Assembly: GCF_019977295.1 (NCBI RefSeq) | Contig: NZ_AP024651.1 | Coordinates: 4,340,001 to 4,404,000 of the forward strand | Direction of reading: 5' to 3' | Source: Arthrobacter sp. StoSoilB20 | GTDB lineage: Bacteria > Actinomycetota > Actinomycetes > Actinomycetales > Micrococcaceae | Length of the DNA stretch: 64,000 nt | Shown here: in pieces, positions 1-11,302 of the stretch | How the letters are laid out: the number at the start of each line of letters is the position of its first letter | How positions within the stretch are numbered: position 1 is the stretch's first letter | Position numbers and translations under genes: made by a program | Notes under the pieces: model-generated | The model's database searches: none | Told to the model about the DNA's origin: nothing | What the model saw: only the letters and a program-made list of their open reading frames with translations

Positions 1-2131
<2,131 letters not shown>

Positions 2132-2284
2132 ACCACACAAGATCAATAAACTTACTCGAGAGAACCACGACCACAAGGGCCAGGTTCATTCATAAGAAAT
2201 TGCTGTAGAAACACACACACCAACCACCCCCACCCACCCCAAAGGGAAGGACAAAAGGATAATCAGCCACCGTGCATGTTTCAG

Positions 2285-2320
2285 ATGCTCGCGTCCACTA
2301 TGTAGTTCTCAAACAACAAC
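2285..2320 (-). promoter_or_regulatory. Pre-23S leader element (antitermination/processing box)
   Basis: Read on the minus strand this contains TTGTTTGAGAACT followed two bases later by ATAGTG, about 155 bases before 23S. The same two blocks occur ahead of 16S at 4403-4436. Elements of this kind are known from mycobacterial and other actinobacterial rRNA leaders, where they are linked to antitermination and RNase III processing. The sequence match is direct; the role is inferred from those leaders. Confidence 0.65.
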
Positions 2321-2445
2321 CCCATCAACCAGCCCCCCACCCACCACAACCCACACACCAACGTGCACGGACCATGACAAACAGACAAGGAAAACCGGAA
2401 GCAGGAACAAAAGAAACACCAGAAGATGCCCCCCTGCATTGCTGC

Positions 2446-2470
2446 AAAAAGGTCCTGTTGCCTCAGGACC
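2446..2470 (-). terminator. Terminator-like hairpin inside the rRNA spacer
   Basis: On the transcribed strand a perfect 7-bp stem (GGTCCTG, loop AGGCAA, CAGGACC) is followed at once by five T residues. This is the form of an intrinsic terminator, yet it lies between 16S and 23S, so transcription must normally pass it. It may be masked by rRNA antitermination or may act as a processing stem. Confidence 0.5.
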
Positions 2471-2716
2471 CAACAGTGCGCCAAACACAACCCACCAACC
2501 ACGCCCCAGCAGCGTTCCACACACCCCACACCCCCCAAAAGAGGACACAAGATGCCGTACTAACACCAGGACACAACCAGCAAAGGCCATGCCAAAAAAA
2601 TGATTTGTTGATATTCCACCCATGAGCACCCACCGCAGAACAAACGCCTGCGCAATGGGCAACACTGGCAACCCGTCATCCACCCATGCAGGCAAACAAC
2701 ACGACTGCTAGCAGCT

Positions 2717-4244
<1,528 letters not shown>

Positions 4245-4402
4245 TAAAACAAATCAAACAGACACAACCACACCCACCGGAAATAACGACAGGACGCGGC
4301 TGCACAAAATTCGAAACCAGCTGAAAACCAGACCACCACACACGGGGGTGCGCAGCAATCCGGCCATAATTTCAACCAATCAATAAAACAATCGGCATCA
4401 AC

Positions 4403-4436
4403 AAACTTGGCACACTATTGAGTTCTCAAACAACAG
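4403..4436 (-). promoter_or_regulatory. Pre-16S leader element (antitermination/processing box)
   Basis: On the minus strand the leader reads TTGTTTGAGAACTC, then AATAGTGTGCC, then AAGTTTGTTG, starting about 190 bases ahead of 16S. This conserved actinobacterial rRNA leader block is repeated in shortened form ahead of 23S at 2285-2320. It lies downstream of the putative promoters and so would be part of the precursor transcript. The function (antitermination and processing) is inferred from better studied actinobacterial operons. Confidence 0.65.
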
Positions 4437-4495
4437 ACACTACCGGCACCACCCACACCCACCAGGGTCCAGGATCGCTCCGGAGCAACTTTTCA

Positions 4496-4524
4496 AACTT
4501 ACCCGATCAACCAGAACTTCGCAA
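4496..4524 (-). promoter_or_regulatory. Proximal rRNA operon promoter
   Basis: Minus-strand hexamers TTGCGA (4519-4524) and TAAGTT (4496-4501) are separated by 17 bases, about 250 bases upstream of 16S. The downstream sequence holds the short palindrome GCTCCGGAGC. Position, spacing and hexamers fit a sigma-70-type rRNA promoter; the start of transcription was not determined. Confidence 0.55.
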
Positions 4525-4673
4525 ATCAACGTTTCCGCGATTTCCGGTCCAGTCTCCGGCCCCACCCGACACAAGCACGCCCGGAAGCGCACCATTTTTC
4601 AGGCTGTTATCAAAAGGGGTTCGGCCTCCGCGGTTCCCAGCTCCAAGCTGTCTCACTCGCGGCGACTCAGAAG

Positions 4674-4702
4674 ACATTACACGCCCACGGGCACCGGCAC
4701 AA
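4674..4702 (-). promoter_or_regulatory. Distal rRNA operon promoter
   Basis: Minus-strand hexamers TTGTGC (4697-4702) and TAATGT (4674-4679) have a 17-base spacer, about 175 bases upstream of the proximal promoter. Tandem promoters are usual for rRNA operons. This is a sequence-pattern call only. Confidence 0.45.
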
Positions 4703-4844
4703 ATCACCCCCAACATCAACCAAAACCCGCGCCAACACAGGCCAAAAGGACCCACAAACCCCTCAAACAAAGCAGAATCCGCCCAAAACAACCCAAGTGA
4801 AGCCCATCACAAACCCAAGCGACCCCAAACCCCACTCCCGCAAC

Positions 4845-5445
4845 CCGGGGGACGTGAGAGAGGATCCGGCCCCAACCCCCGGGGAAGTGAAAGAGCGTCG
4901 GAGGTCACCCGGCAGCGCGCGCCCAAAGGAAGAACGACCAAGGGCACCAAGGAAGACCCCCATCCAACCAACAGCCACCCCCAACCCGGGGGGACCTGAG
5001 AGAGGATGCGGCCCCAAACCCGGGGGAAGTGAAAGAGCGTCGAAGGGCATCCGGCAGCGCGCGCTCAAGGAAGACCCCCCGCCCAGCCAACAGCCACCCG
5101 GCAACCCAGGGGGACGTGAGAGAGGATCCGGCGGCAACCCCGGGGGACGTGAGAGAGGATCCGGCCCCAACCCAGGGGGAAGTGAGAGAGCGATCAATCC
5201 CAACCCCGGGGGAAGTGCGAGAGCGTCGGAAGGGGCGGCGGTCGTCCGGCAGCGCGCATCCAAAGGAGCAACGACCAAGCGCACCAAGGAAGACCCGCCC
5301 AGCCAACAGCCACCCCGCAACCCAGGGGACGTGAGAGAGGATCCGGCCCAACCCCGGGGGACCTGAGAGAGGATCCGGCCCCAACCCCGGGGGACCTGAG
5401 AGAGGATCCGCCCCCAACCCCGGGGGAAGTGCGAGAGCGTCGGAA
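4845..5445 (+). repeat. Twelve-unit 33-bp periodic repeat field (family A, locus 1)
   Basis: A core close to GGGGGAMGTGAGAGAG recurs with its GTGAGAG (or CTGAGAG) part at 4854, 4887, 4996, 5029, 5116, 5149, 5182, 5215, 5331, 5363, 5396 and 5429. Within clusters of 2, 2, 4 and 4 units the period is 32-33 bp. Units end in either GGATCCGGCCCCAAC or GCGTCG. The segments between clusters (GGCAGCGCGC, then AAGGAAGACC, then CCAACAGCCACC) are themselves repeated, giving a higher-order structure. The field lies between the rRNA promoters and the rpsN terminator, at a point where no gene is evident. The long frames across it are products of the repetition. Related arrays are at 13044-13196 and 18739-18815. 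Confidence 0.9.
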
Positions 5446-5632
5446 GGGGCGGCGGTCGTCCGGCAGCGCGCGTCAAAGCGACGAAGGAGCAGCGCGCCGA
5501 GGACGACCGCCGCACCAACCCGCAACCAGCAGCCCAGCCACAACTCCCCCGCCCAACCAGCAACCACACCCACTCGCCACTCCGCCGCCCCAACCAGCAA
5601 CCAACCCCCCGCGAACACGCGCTTAAACGCAA

Positions 5633-5667
5633 AAAAGGCCGGCAACCATAACGGTTGCCGGCCTTTT
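5633..5667 (-). terminator. Intrinsic terminator of the rpmB-rpmG-rpsN operon
   Basis: AAAAGGCCGGCAACC and GGTTGCCGGCCTTTT form a perfect 15-bp stem around a 5-base loop, 14 bases beyond the rpsN stop. On the minus strand the stem runs into a T-rich tail. The flanking A/T runs make it potentially bidirectional. Confidence 0.9.
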
Positions 5668-5680
5668 CAGGGCTTCGTGA

Positions 5681-5986
5681 TTACCAGGAAGACTTGGTGA
5701 TGCCCGGGAGCTCACCACGGTGAGCCATGTCGCGGAAGCGAACACGGGAGATACCGAACTTCTGGAGCGTGCCACGGGGACGGCCGTCGATCTGGTCGCG
5801 GTTACGCAGACGGATCGGGGAGGCGTTGCGGGGCAGCTTCTGCAGGCCGAGGCGGGCAGCTTCGCGTGCTTCGTCAGTCGCGTTGGGGTCAACCAGGGTC
5901 TTCTTCAGTTCGAGACGCTTGGCAGCGTAACGCTCAACAATGACCTTGCGCTGCTCGTTGCGAGCAATCTTTGACTTCTTTGCCAT
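5681..5986 (-). CDS. rpsN: 30S ribosomal protein S14, zinc-independent form
   Basis: S14 sits in the head of the small ribosomal subunit and contacts 16S rRNA. The 101-residue protein starts [10 protein letters not shown] and contains the family region [20 protein letters not shown] followed by [11 protein letters not shown]. It has no cysteine, so it is the long C-minus form rather than the 61-residue zinc-ribbon form. It is the last gene of rpmB-rpmG-rpsN, starting 5 bases after rpmG stops and followed by a strong terminator. In several actinobacteria such C-minus paralogues are controlled by Zur, but I could not identify a Zur box here. Confidence 0.97.
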   Translation of the reverse strand: MAKKSKIARNEQRKVIVERYAAKRLELKKTLVDPNATDEAREAARLGLQKLPRNASPIRLRNRDQIDGRPRGTLQKFGISRVRFRDMAHRGELPGITKSSW

Positions 5987-5990
5987 GTGT

Positions 5991-6158
5991 TTAGCGCTCC
6001 TCTCGGAATTCGACGTGCTGGCGGATCTTGGGGTCGTACTTCTTCAGGACCAGACGGTCCGGGTCGTTACGACGGTTCTTGCGGGTTACGTAGGTGTAAC
6101 CCGTGCCCGCGGTGGACTTCAGCTTGATGATCGGACGTACGTCCTTGTCCTTTGCCAT
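5991..6158 (-). CDS. rpmG: 50S ribosomal protein L33, zinc-independent form
   Basis: L33 is a small protein near the exit site of the large ribosomal subunit. The 55-residue product begins [18 protein letters not shown] and contains [20 protein letters not shown], the family core. Both CXXC pairs of the zinc-binding type are absent. Its ATG shares one base with the rpmB stop (TAATG), indicating coupled translation. It is easily missed because it is short. Confidence 0.95.
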   Translation of the reverse strand: MAKDKDVRPIIKLKSTAGTGYTYVTRKNRRNDPDRLVLKKYDPKIRQHVEFREER

Positions 6159-6394
6159 TAGAGCTTTACTCCTCGTGCCAGGATGTCAGCAACGACTGAG
6201 TCGATGCCGCGTACGTCGATGGTCTTGATGCCACGGGCTGACAGGGTCAGCGTGACATTACGGCGCAGGGACGGAACCCAGTAGCGCTTCTTCTGAATGT
6301 TCGGATCGAACCGGCGCTTGTTGCGACGGTGCGAGTGCGAAATGCTGTGTCCAAAGCCCGGCTCGGCTCCGGTCACTTGGCAGTGTGCTGCCAT
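6158..6394 (-). CDS. rpmB: 50S ribosomal protein L28, zinc-independent form
   Basis: L28 is a component of the large ribosomal subunit. The 78-residue product begins [20 protein letters not shown] and contains [15 protein letters not shown], typical of the family. It has a single cysteine (residue 5), so the four-cysteine zinc site is missing. The ATG at 6394 was chosen because it gives the family's normal N-terminus and follows GGAGGAGAG; the longer open frame upstream does not resemble L28. It is the first gene of the rpmB-rpmG-rpsN operon. Together the three proteins form the C-minus set often expressed when zinc is scarce. Confidence 0.96.
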   Translation of the reverse strand: MAAHCQVTGAEPGFGHSISHSHRRNKRRFDPNIQKKRYWVPSLRRNVTLTLSARGIKTIDVRGIDSVVADILARGVKL

Positions 6395-6692
6395 GACTCT
6401 CCTCCAAAGATTGAATGTAACGGCGTGCAGATGTTCCTGCGTTACCGTGCGACAGGCAGCGTCCGCATCCGGGTCCAAACCATTTCGGTAGTTTCCGCAG
6501 CAAGTGCGGCGAAGAAGGTTGGCCTCAGGGCCGGACAGTGATGAACACTGGAACAGGTCCTGGGATACCGGGCGAATACAGGAATGCACGCAACTTGAGC
6601 CCCTAACTACCGGCCACCGGGATGTCGGGAAAACCGACAGTCACCAACAACCGGAGCAATTGCACACGAACCGCACTACCTAGCGCCTAACT

Positions 6693-6722
6693 ATTCTACG
6701 GGTCAGGCCAAATTAAGACCAA
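6693..6722 (-). promoter_or_regulatory. Possible promoter of the rpmB operon; note on the 6395-6790 gap
   Basis: Minus-strand TTGGTC (6717-6722) and TAGAAT (6693-6698) are separated by 18 bases. If used, this gives a leader of nearly 300 bases before rpmB. Closer to the gene an inverted pair GTAACG/CGTTAC lies at about 6416-6445. The rest of the 6395-6790 gap must also hold the promoter of the divergent flavin operon. I see no gene in it. The call is tentative. Confidence 0.3.
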
Positions 6723-6790
6723 TCCGGCATCATACGCCTCTTATAGCTCTTTCACAGCAGAACGAAAGGATGCGGGGCGAGTCTTAGGAC

Positions 6791-8251
6791 ATGACCTCGC
6801 TACTGACCCCGAAATCGACGACGGAAGGCACCCAGGTGCCGGTCCCGCGGAAGGCGCAGACCGCCGTCGAGCGCTTCCGTCCCCAAGCACGTCGGCGGCT
6901 GGCCCGGGCCGATATCCTGGGTTTCCTTGCATGGTCTTCAGGTGCTGCGGCGGTGGCACTGTGGTTGGCCGACGGCGGCGCCGACGGGTTCTCCTCGTTC
7001 GCGGGAACCATGACCGGGTTGGGCATCATGGCCGGCCTGATTGGCATGGACCTTGTGTTGCTGATGCTCTTGTTGGCGGCCCGGATCCCGTTTGTCGACA
7101 ACGCCATAGGCCACGATCGCGCGCTGGAAGTGCATAAGAAGCTGGGCAAGCCCGCCCTTTATCTGCTGTTGGCACACGGGCTGCTGCTGGTGATCGGATA
7201 CGGCGCAGCTGAAGGACTGGACCCACTCAGTGAGGCGGTGTCGCTGTGGACCAGCGTCCCAGACATGTGGCTTGCATTCGTCTCCATGGCACTCTTCATC
7301 GCAGTGGTGGTTTCGTCGCTGGTTGCGGTCCGCCGCAAGTACCCATACGAGTTCTGGTACGCGATACACCTGCTGACCTATGCCGCAGTGGGAACGGCAA
7401 TCCCCCACCAGTTCAGCGTCGGCGGGCTCTTCGCCGAGGGCACCTGGCAGCGCTGGTATTGGCTGGCGCTCTGCGTCTTTACCGGCGCAGCCCTCCTCTT
7501 CTACCGGGTGTACCAACCGCTGGCCTCCAGTTTCCGGCATCAGCTCACCGTCAGCCGGGTGGTCCGCGTTTCCGCGGACGTTTTCAGCATCGAGATGACC
7601 GGCCGCAACCTTGGGCGGTTGTCCGGTACAGGTGGTCGCTTTTTCTTCTGGCGCTTCCTGGCATCGGGCCACTGGTGGCAGCCGCACCCGTTCAGCCTGT
7701 CCGCGGAACCATTTCCCGGATCGGCCACGGCTCCGGGGAAGTTGCGGATCACCGTCCGAAACCTCGGCGACGGCTCTGCCCGGCTCGCCCAGATCAAGCC
7801 CGGCACCAAGGTAGCTGTTGAAGGACCCTACGGACTCTTCAGCACCGCCGCGCGGTCCAGGAACAAAGTGGTGATGATCGGTGCAGGCATTGGCATCACC
7901 CCCTTGCGGTCTCTGCTGGAGTCAACCCCCTTCGAACCGGGCAGCGCAACGGTCCTGCTTCGCGGCCACGACGAATCCGAGCTCTTCCTCGGCCACGAAA
8001 TCATGGCCCTTTGCCAGGCACGGGGCGCAACGCTCCACCATCTGACCGGTCCTCGATCCGCGGGGCACCACTCGTGGCTTCCTGAACCGGCCGTCCAGTC
8101 CGGGTTCACGCTCACCTCCTACGTCCCCGGAATCGCGGACGCCGATGTGTACGTCTGTGGTCCAACCCTTTGGGCCGATTCCCTCATCCGGGACGTGCAA
8201 GCGGCCGGCGTCCCCGCAGAGCAACTCCACTACGAAAGGTTTGACTGGTGA
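6791..8251 (+). CDS. Ferric-reductase-like transmembrane flavoprotein (FAD/NAD(P)H oxidoreductase)
   Basis: This 486-residue membrane oxidoreductase probably passes electrons from cytosolic NAD(P)H through FAD and membrane haem to outside acceptors. Residues about 40-245 hold six hydrophobic segments of the ferric-reductase/NADPH-oxidase type, with candidate haem ligands His115, His129, His193 and His206. The FAD motif HPFSLS is at 299-304, the nucleotide-binding loop GAGIGITPLRS is near 364-374, and a late YVCGP motif completes the ferredoxin-reductase-like domain. It overlaps the FMN-binding gene by 4 bases (GTGA) and is followed by apbE, so the three form an extracytoplasmic flavin electron-transfer operon. 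The final acceptor is not evident. Confidence 0.9.
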   Translation: MTSLLTPKSTTEGTQVPVPRKAQTAVERFRPQARRRLARADILGFLAWSSGAAAVALWLADGGADGFSSFAGTMTGLGIMAGLIGMDLVLLMLLLAARIPFVDNAIGHDRALEVHKKLGKPALYLLLAHGLLLVIGYGAAEGLDPLSEAVSLWTSVPDMWLAFVSMALFIAVVVSSLVAVRRKYPYEFWYAIHLLTYAAVGTAIPHQFSVGGLFAEGTWQRWYWLALCVFTGAALLFYRVYQPLASSFRHQLTVSRVVRVSADVFSIEMTGRNLGRLSGTGGRFFFWRFLASGHWWQPHPFSLSAEPFPGSATAPGKLRITVRNLGDGSARLAQIKPGTKVAVEGPYGLFSTAARSRNKVVMIGAGIGITPLRSLLESTPFEPGSATVLLRGHDESELFLGHEIMALCQARGATLHHLTGPRSAGHHSWLPEPAVQSGFTLTSYVPGIADADVYVCGPTLWADSLIRDVQAAGVPAEQLHYERFDW

Positions 8252-8829
8252 GAATACGGGCAGCACTGGCAACCGCGGTTGCGTCGGCGGGCATCCTCCT
8301 TGCCGGGTGGCAGTCCGGCGCGCACGTGGCCGAAACCGGCACGGCGACCACCACCAGCCTGAGCAGCAGTTCCATCACAGGCGGCGCCAGCGGCGACGGC
8401 TCCGGAAACACAGGCAGCGGCGGCAGTGGAAATACAGGCAGCAGCGCCGGCGGCAACAGCGGCGGTAGCGGCACCGGCAGCAGCGCCGGCGGCAACAGCG
8501 GCGGCAGCGGCACCGGCAGCACCGGCACCGGCAATCAAGGAACCAGCACGACGGCGGCCACGTACGACGGCGCGTCAGTCCAGACACGCTTCGGTACAGT
8601 CCAGGTCCAGGTGACAATCCAGGACGGCAGGATCACTGAGGTCACGGCGTTGCAGCTCACTGATGCGGAACGGAAGTCAGCCCAGATCAGCAGCCGTGCA
8701 GCCCCGGTGCTGCGGTCCGAAGTCCTTCAAGCCCAGTCAGCCAATGTCCAGACCATCGGCGGGGCCACAGTGACCAGCGACGCCTACCTCACTTCCCTCC
8801 AGGCAGCCCTCGATGCAGCCAACTTCTAG
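8248..8829 (+). CDS. Secreted/anchored FMN-binding domain protein (covalent flavin carrier)
   Basis: This 193-residue protein begins with a hydrophobic signal or anchor (residues 1-22), then a long Gly/Ser/Thr linker with repeats of SAGGNSGGSGTGS (about 45-95). The C-terminal half is an FMN-binding domain. It ends with the flavinylation site GGATVTSDAYLTSL, where the Thr of GGAT is the expected site of phosphoester-linked FMN. The GTG start overlaps the preceding stop, and the downstream ApbE is the enzyme that would attach FMN. It probably relays electrons outside the membrane from the ferric-reductase-like protein. The linker suggests a flexible tether. Confidence 0.88.
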   Translation: MRIRAALATAVASAGILLAGWQSGAHVAETGTATTTSLSSSSITGGASGDGSGNTGSGGSGNTGSSAGGNSGGSGTGSSAGGNSGGSGTGSTGTGNQGTSTTAATYDGASVQTRFGTVQVQVTIQDGRITEVTALQLTDAERKSAQISSRAAPVLRSEVLQAQSANVQTIGGATVTSDAYLTSLQAALDAANF

Positions 8830-9604
8830 CGGAAAACAGCTGCGTGCGCGGACGTTCCGCAGCATGGGCACTGTGGTGAGCCTGACGGTGGCGGGCAGCA
8901 CCTGGGCCGATGCCGCGCAGGACGAATTGGAGTCCGCCGTCGAGGTTGTTCAGGGAGTTTTCACCGAGTTGGACCGCACATTCAGCCTGTACCGGCCCGC
9001 TTCCGAAGCGAGCAGGCTGGCCCGTGGTGAACTCACATTGGCTTACGCATCCGGGAGTATGCAGGACCTTTACGCCGAGGCCTCGGAATGGCGTTTGGCG
9101 ACAGAGGGTGCTTTCAGCGCAGAACGTCCGGACGGCATTTTGGACCTCTCGGGAATCGTGAAAGCCCACGCTGCCCGCGAAGCGGCTCTATCCCTGGGTG
9201 CGCTGGGGCTGCACAACTGGTGCTTGAACGCCGGCGGGGATGTGCTGGTCAGCGGACACCCTGGACACGCCACACAGGAGCCATGGCTCACCGGGATTGT
9301 GGATCCGCTGGATCGACGGGCTCTGCTGGGCGCCTTCCCGTTGGAATCGGCAAACGCCCTGGCTACTTCGGGCTCGGCGGAACGGGGCCACCACATTTGG
9401 GCCGTCGGCGGGAACAGGTCCGGGTTCATCCAGGTCTCAGTCGCGGCAGCGGATATTGTGACAGCCGACGTGTTGGCGACTGCAATCGTGGCAGGCGGCA
9501 CGCGGACGTTGGATCAAGCCGTTGAAAGATGGGGCGTGGGCGTGCTTGCGGTCAACTCCGACGGGACTTTGCTGGCCACGCCGGAGTTTCGGGCCGCGGC
9601 GTAA
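8813..9604 (+). CDS. apbE: FAD:protein FMN transferase
   Basis: ApbE proteins transfer FMN from FAD to a Thr or Ser in target flavoproteins, usually outside the cytoplasmic membrane. The 263-residue product has the N-terminal SMGTVVSL motif, the FAD-pocket region DLSGIVKAHA near 106-115, and NAGGDVLVSG near 139-148. It overlaps the end of the FMN-binding gene by 17 bases, implying coupled expression. No clear lipobox or signal peptide is visible at the chosen ATG, which is shorter than in many ApbE proteins; the start could be further upstream or export may not occur. The substrate is almost certainly the adjacent FMN-binding protein. Confidence 0.9.
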   Translation: MQPTSSGKQLRARTFRSMGTVVSLTVAGSTWADAAQDELESAVEVVQGVFTELDRTFSLYRPASEASRLARGELTLAYASGSMQDLYAEASEWRLATEGAFSAERPDGILDLSGIVKAHAAREAALSLGALGLHNWCLNAGGDVLVSGHPGHATQEPWLTGIVDPLDRRALLGAFPLESANALATSGSAERGHHIWAVGGNRSGFIQVSVAAADIVTADVLATAIVAGGTRTLDQAVERWGVGVLAVNSDGTLLATPEFRAAA

Positions 9605-9648
9605 GCCGTCCGCGGCCTTGAGGAAGCGAGGCCAAAAGCACTGGGGTC

Positions 9649-10413
9649 CTAAAGCGGCCGGATGAGTTCGGGGTACTTGGGGCTGAGGCTGTCCCCGGAA
9701 GATACTCCCCGCAGGCGGCGCGATACCCAGGGAGCCGCAGATTCCTTGACCCACCGGGCATTGGCCTTCAACGTTTCCACCCGGTTGGCCAAACGGATGG
9801 GCGCAAGTTCCGGCACCTCGATCGCGTGCTCGTGCTCCAGGACATCGAGCACCCGCCTTGCCATGTTCACGTGGCCGGCGGTGGACATGTGCATCCGGTC
9901 CTCTCCCCAGAGGCGCCAGTCGTCGTACTCGTCAAAGCGCCAGTAATCCACCAGCAAGGCTCCGTGGTCCTCGGCGATTTCGCGGACCAGTTCGTTGTAG
10001 ATCGCGGTGCGGCCACGCATGGCGCTGAAGACTTTCGAGCCCTTGGCGTCAAAGCCCGTGAAGAGGACCACGGTGGCGCCCGTCGCGCTTAACTTGGCGA
10101 TACCGGCGTCGTACTCCTCAAGAAGCGAGTCAATATCGATCTTGGGCCGAAGGATGTCGTTCGCCCCTGCGTAAAGGGTCACCAACGTAGGTTTCATGGC
10201 GACGGCGGCATCCACCTGTTCAGCCATGATCTGGCGGAGCTTCCGGCCGCGAATGGCGAGGTTGGCGTACCCGAAGTCCTCGTTGGTGCGGGCCAACTGT
10301 CCGGCCAGGACATCAGCCCAGCCGCGGACACCGTTGGGACGGCCGGGATCGTCGTCTCCGACACCCTCAGTGAACGAGTCCCCCAGGGCAACGTAACGGG
10401 CAGAAAAATCCAT
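9649..10413 (-). CDS. SGNH/GDSL-family hydrolase, paralogue 1
   Basis: A 254-residue predicted esterase or lipase of the SGNH fold. The catalytic serine lies in ALGDSFTEG (block I), the oxyanion Gly is in the RGRKL region (block II), Asn is in GANDIL (block III), and the His is in HMSTAGH (block V). There is no signal peptide, so it is probably cytosolic. The start at 10413 gives MDFSARYVALGDS and matches the two paralogues at 11278-12108 and 12156-12986; a start 7 codons upstream is also open. It converges on apbE. The natural substrate is unknown. Similar actinobacterial proteins are annotated only at superfamily level. Confidence 0.88.
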   Translation of the reverse strand: MDFSARYVALGDSFTEGVGDDDPGRPNGVRGWADVLAGQLARTNEDFGYANLAIRGRKLRQIMAEQVDAAVAMKPTLVTLYAGANDILRPKIDIDSLLEEYDAGIAKLSATGATVVLFTGFDAKGSKVFSAMRGRTAIYNELVREIAEDHGALLVDYWRFDEYDDWRLWGEDRMHMSTAGHVNMARRVLDVLEHEHAIEVPELAPIRLANRVETLKANARWVKESAAPWVSRRLRGVSSGDSLSPKYPELIRPL

Positions 10414-10466
10414 GCCGTCAGTCTGCCACTTCAACGTCCGGGGCTACAAAGCACCGCTGGAGCGGG

Positions 10467-10946
10467 TCACGAGTCACGGAGGATCCAGTGGTTGTTGTCC
10501 AGGCGGGCCACAATTTTCTCACCGATCCGGGCGAGGTCCGCCACGTCGTCCGGCGTCAGGGAATCCAGCATCAGGGTCCGCACGGATTCCACATGTCCCG
10601 GTGCGAGGTCGACGATCGTTGCCATGCCGGCTTCGGTGAGGTGCGCAACGGTCACCCGGGCGTCACCGGGATGCGCCTGCCGCTCCACCCAGCCACGTTT
10701 CTGCAACTTGGTCACCACGTGGGACAAGCGCGACAGGGAGGCACTCGTACGCGCGGCAAGTTCGCTCATGGGAAGGTACCGGCCCTCCGTTTCGGAGAGC
10801 ATTGCCAACACGTTGTAGTCAAAAAGGGACAGTTTGCCGGCCGACTGAAGCTGGGTGTCCAACGCCGAGGGAAGCAAGGTGTTGATGCTCAGCAGGGCCA
10901 GCCAGGCACGGCGTTCGTCGGCGTTCAGCCAGCGGGGTTGAGTCAT
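10467..10946 (-). CDS. MarR-family transcriptional regulator
   Basis: This 159-residue winged-helix repressor has the MarR pattern. Helices at the N-terminus lead to a recognition region around TSASLSRLSHVVTKLQKRGW (about 68-87), then the wing with the DARVTVAHLTEAG segment. It probably binds DNA as a dimer and releases it with small phenolic or other ligands. It lies between two GDSL hydrolase genes and divergent from the YciI gene at 11015, with only about 70 bases between starts, so autoregulation and control of the neighbour are plausible. No ligand is implied by the sequence. Confidence 0.9.
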   Translation of the reverse strand: MTQPRWLNADERRAWLALLSINTLLPSALDTQLQSAGKLSLFDYNVLAMLSETEGRYLPMSELAARTSASLSRLSHVVTKLQKRGWVERQAHPGDARVTVAHLTEAGMATIVDLAPGHVESVRTLMLDSLTPDDVADLARIGEKIVARLDNNHWILRDS

Positions 10947-11014
10947 GAACCCATCTTAGGAGAATTCACAGCTTCCTTAGGTCCGCGCTCGGGCCCAACC
11001 GATAGGCTGACGGC

Positions 11015-11302
11015 ATGTTCGTAGTCTCACTGACCTACAAAGTTCCCGACGAAATCGTCGACTTCCACCGCCAGGGCCATATGGCCTGGCTTAAGGACGC
11101 GTTCGACGCCGGTGTCTTCCTTGCGTCCGGACGTCGCGTCCCAGCCACGGGCGGCGTGCTGCTGTCCAAAGTGGACCGGGCAACCCTGGATGCTTCCCTG
11201 GCGCAGGACCCGTTCTACAGCAACGGTGTAGCCGAATTTGAGATCATCGAATTCACGGCAACCAGCGTGGCGGAAGGCTACGAGAACCTGCTGGACAGCT
11301 GA
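11015..11302 (+). CDS. YciI family protein
   Basis: A 95-residue protein of the small YciI/ferredoxin-like alpha-beta barrel family. It begins MFVVSLTYKVP and has a conserved His in HRQGHMAWLKDAFDAG, then FLASGRR and a DPF segment near residues 67-69, all typical of the family. The biochemical role of most YciI proteins is unresolved. Members occur fused to or near stress and degradation enzymes. It is transcribed away from the MarR gene and its last codons overlap the end of the convergent GDSL paralogue 2 by 25 bases. Confidence 0.88.
   Translation: MFVVSLTYKVPDEIVDFHRQGHMAWLKDAFDAGVFLASGRRVPATGGVLLSKVDRATLDASLAQDPFYSNGVAEFEIIEFTATSVAEGYENLLDS

Noticed and set aside
4845-5445. CRISPR array
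   Set aside because: The units have a fixed short period and repeated, not unique, intervening sequence; no cas genes are nearby.
4763-5645. Long minus-strand proteins of 246-289 residues rich in PPGLGPDPLS repeats
   Set aside because: They are frames produced by the GC-rich repeats; there is no signal, domain or plausible start, and the repeats keep several frames open at once.
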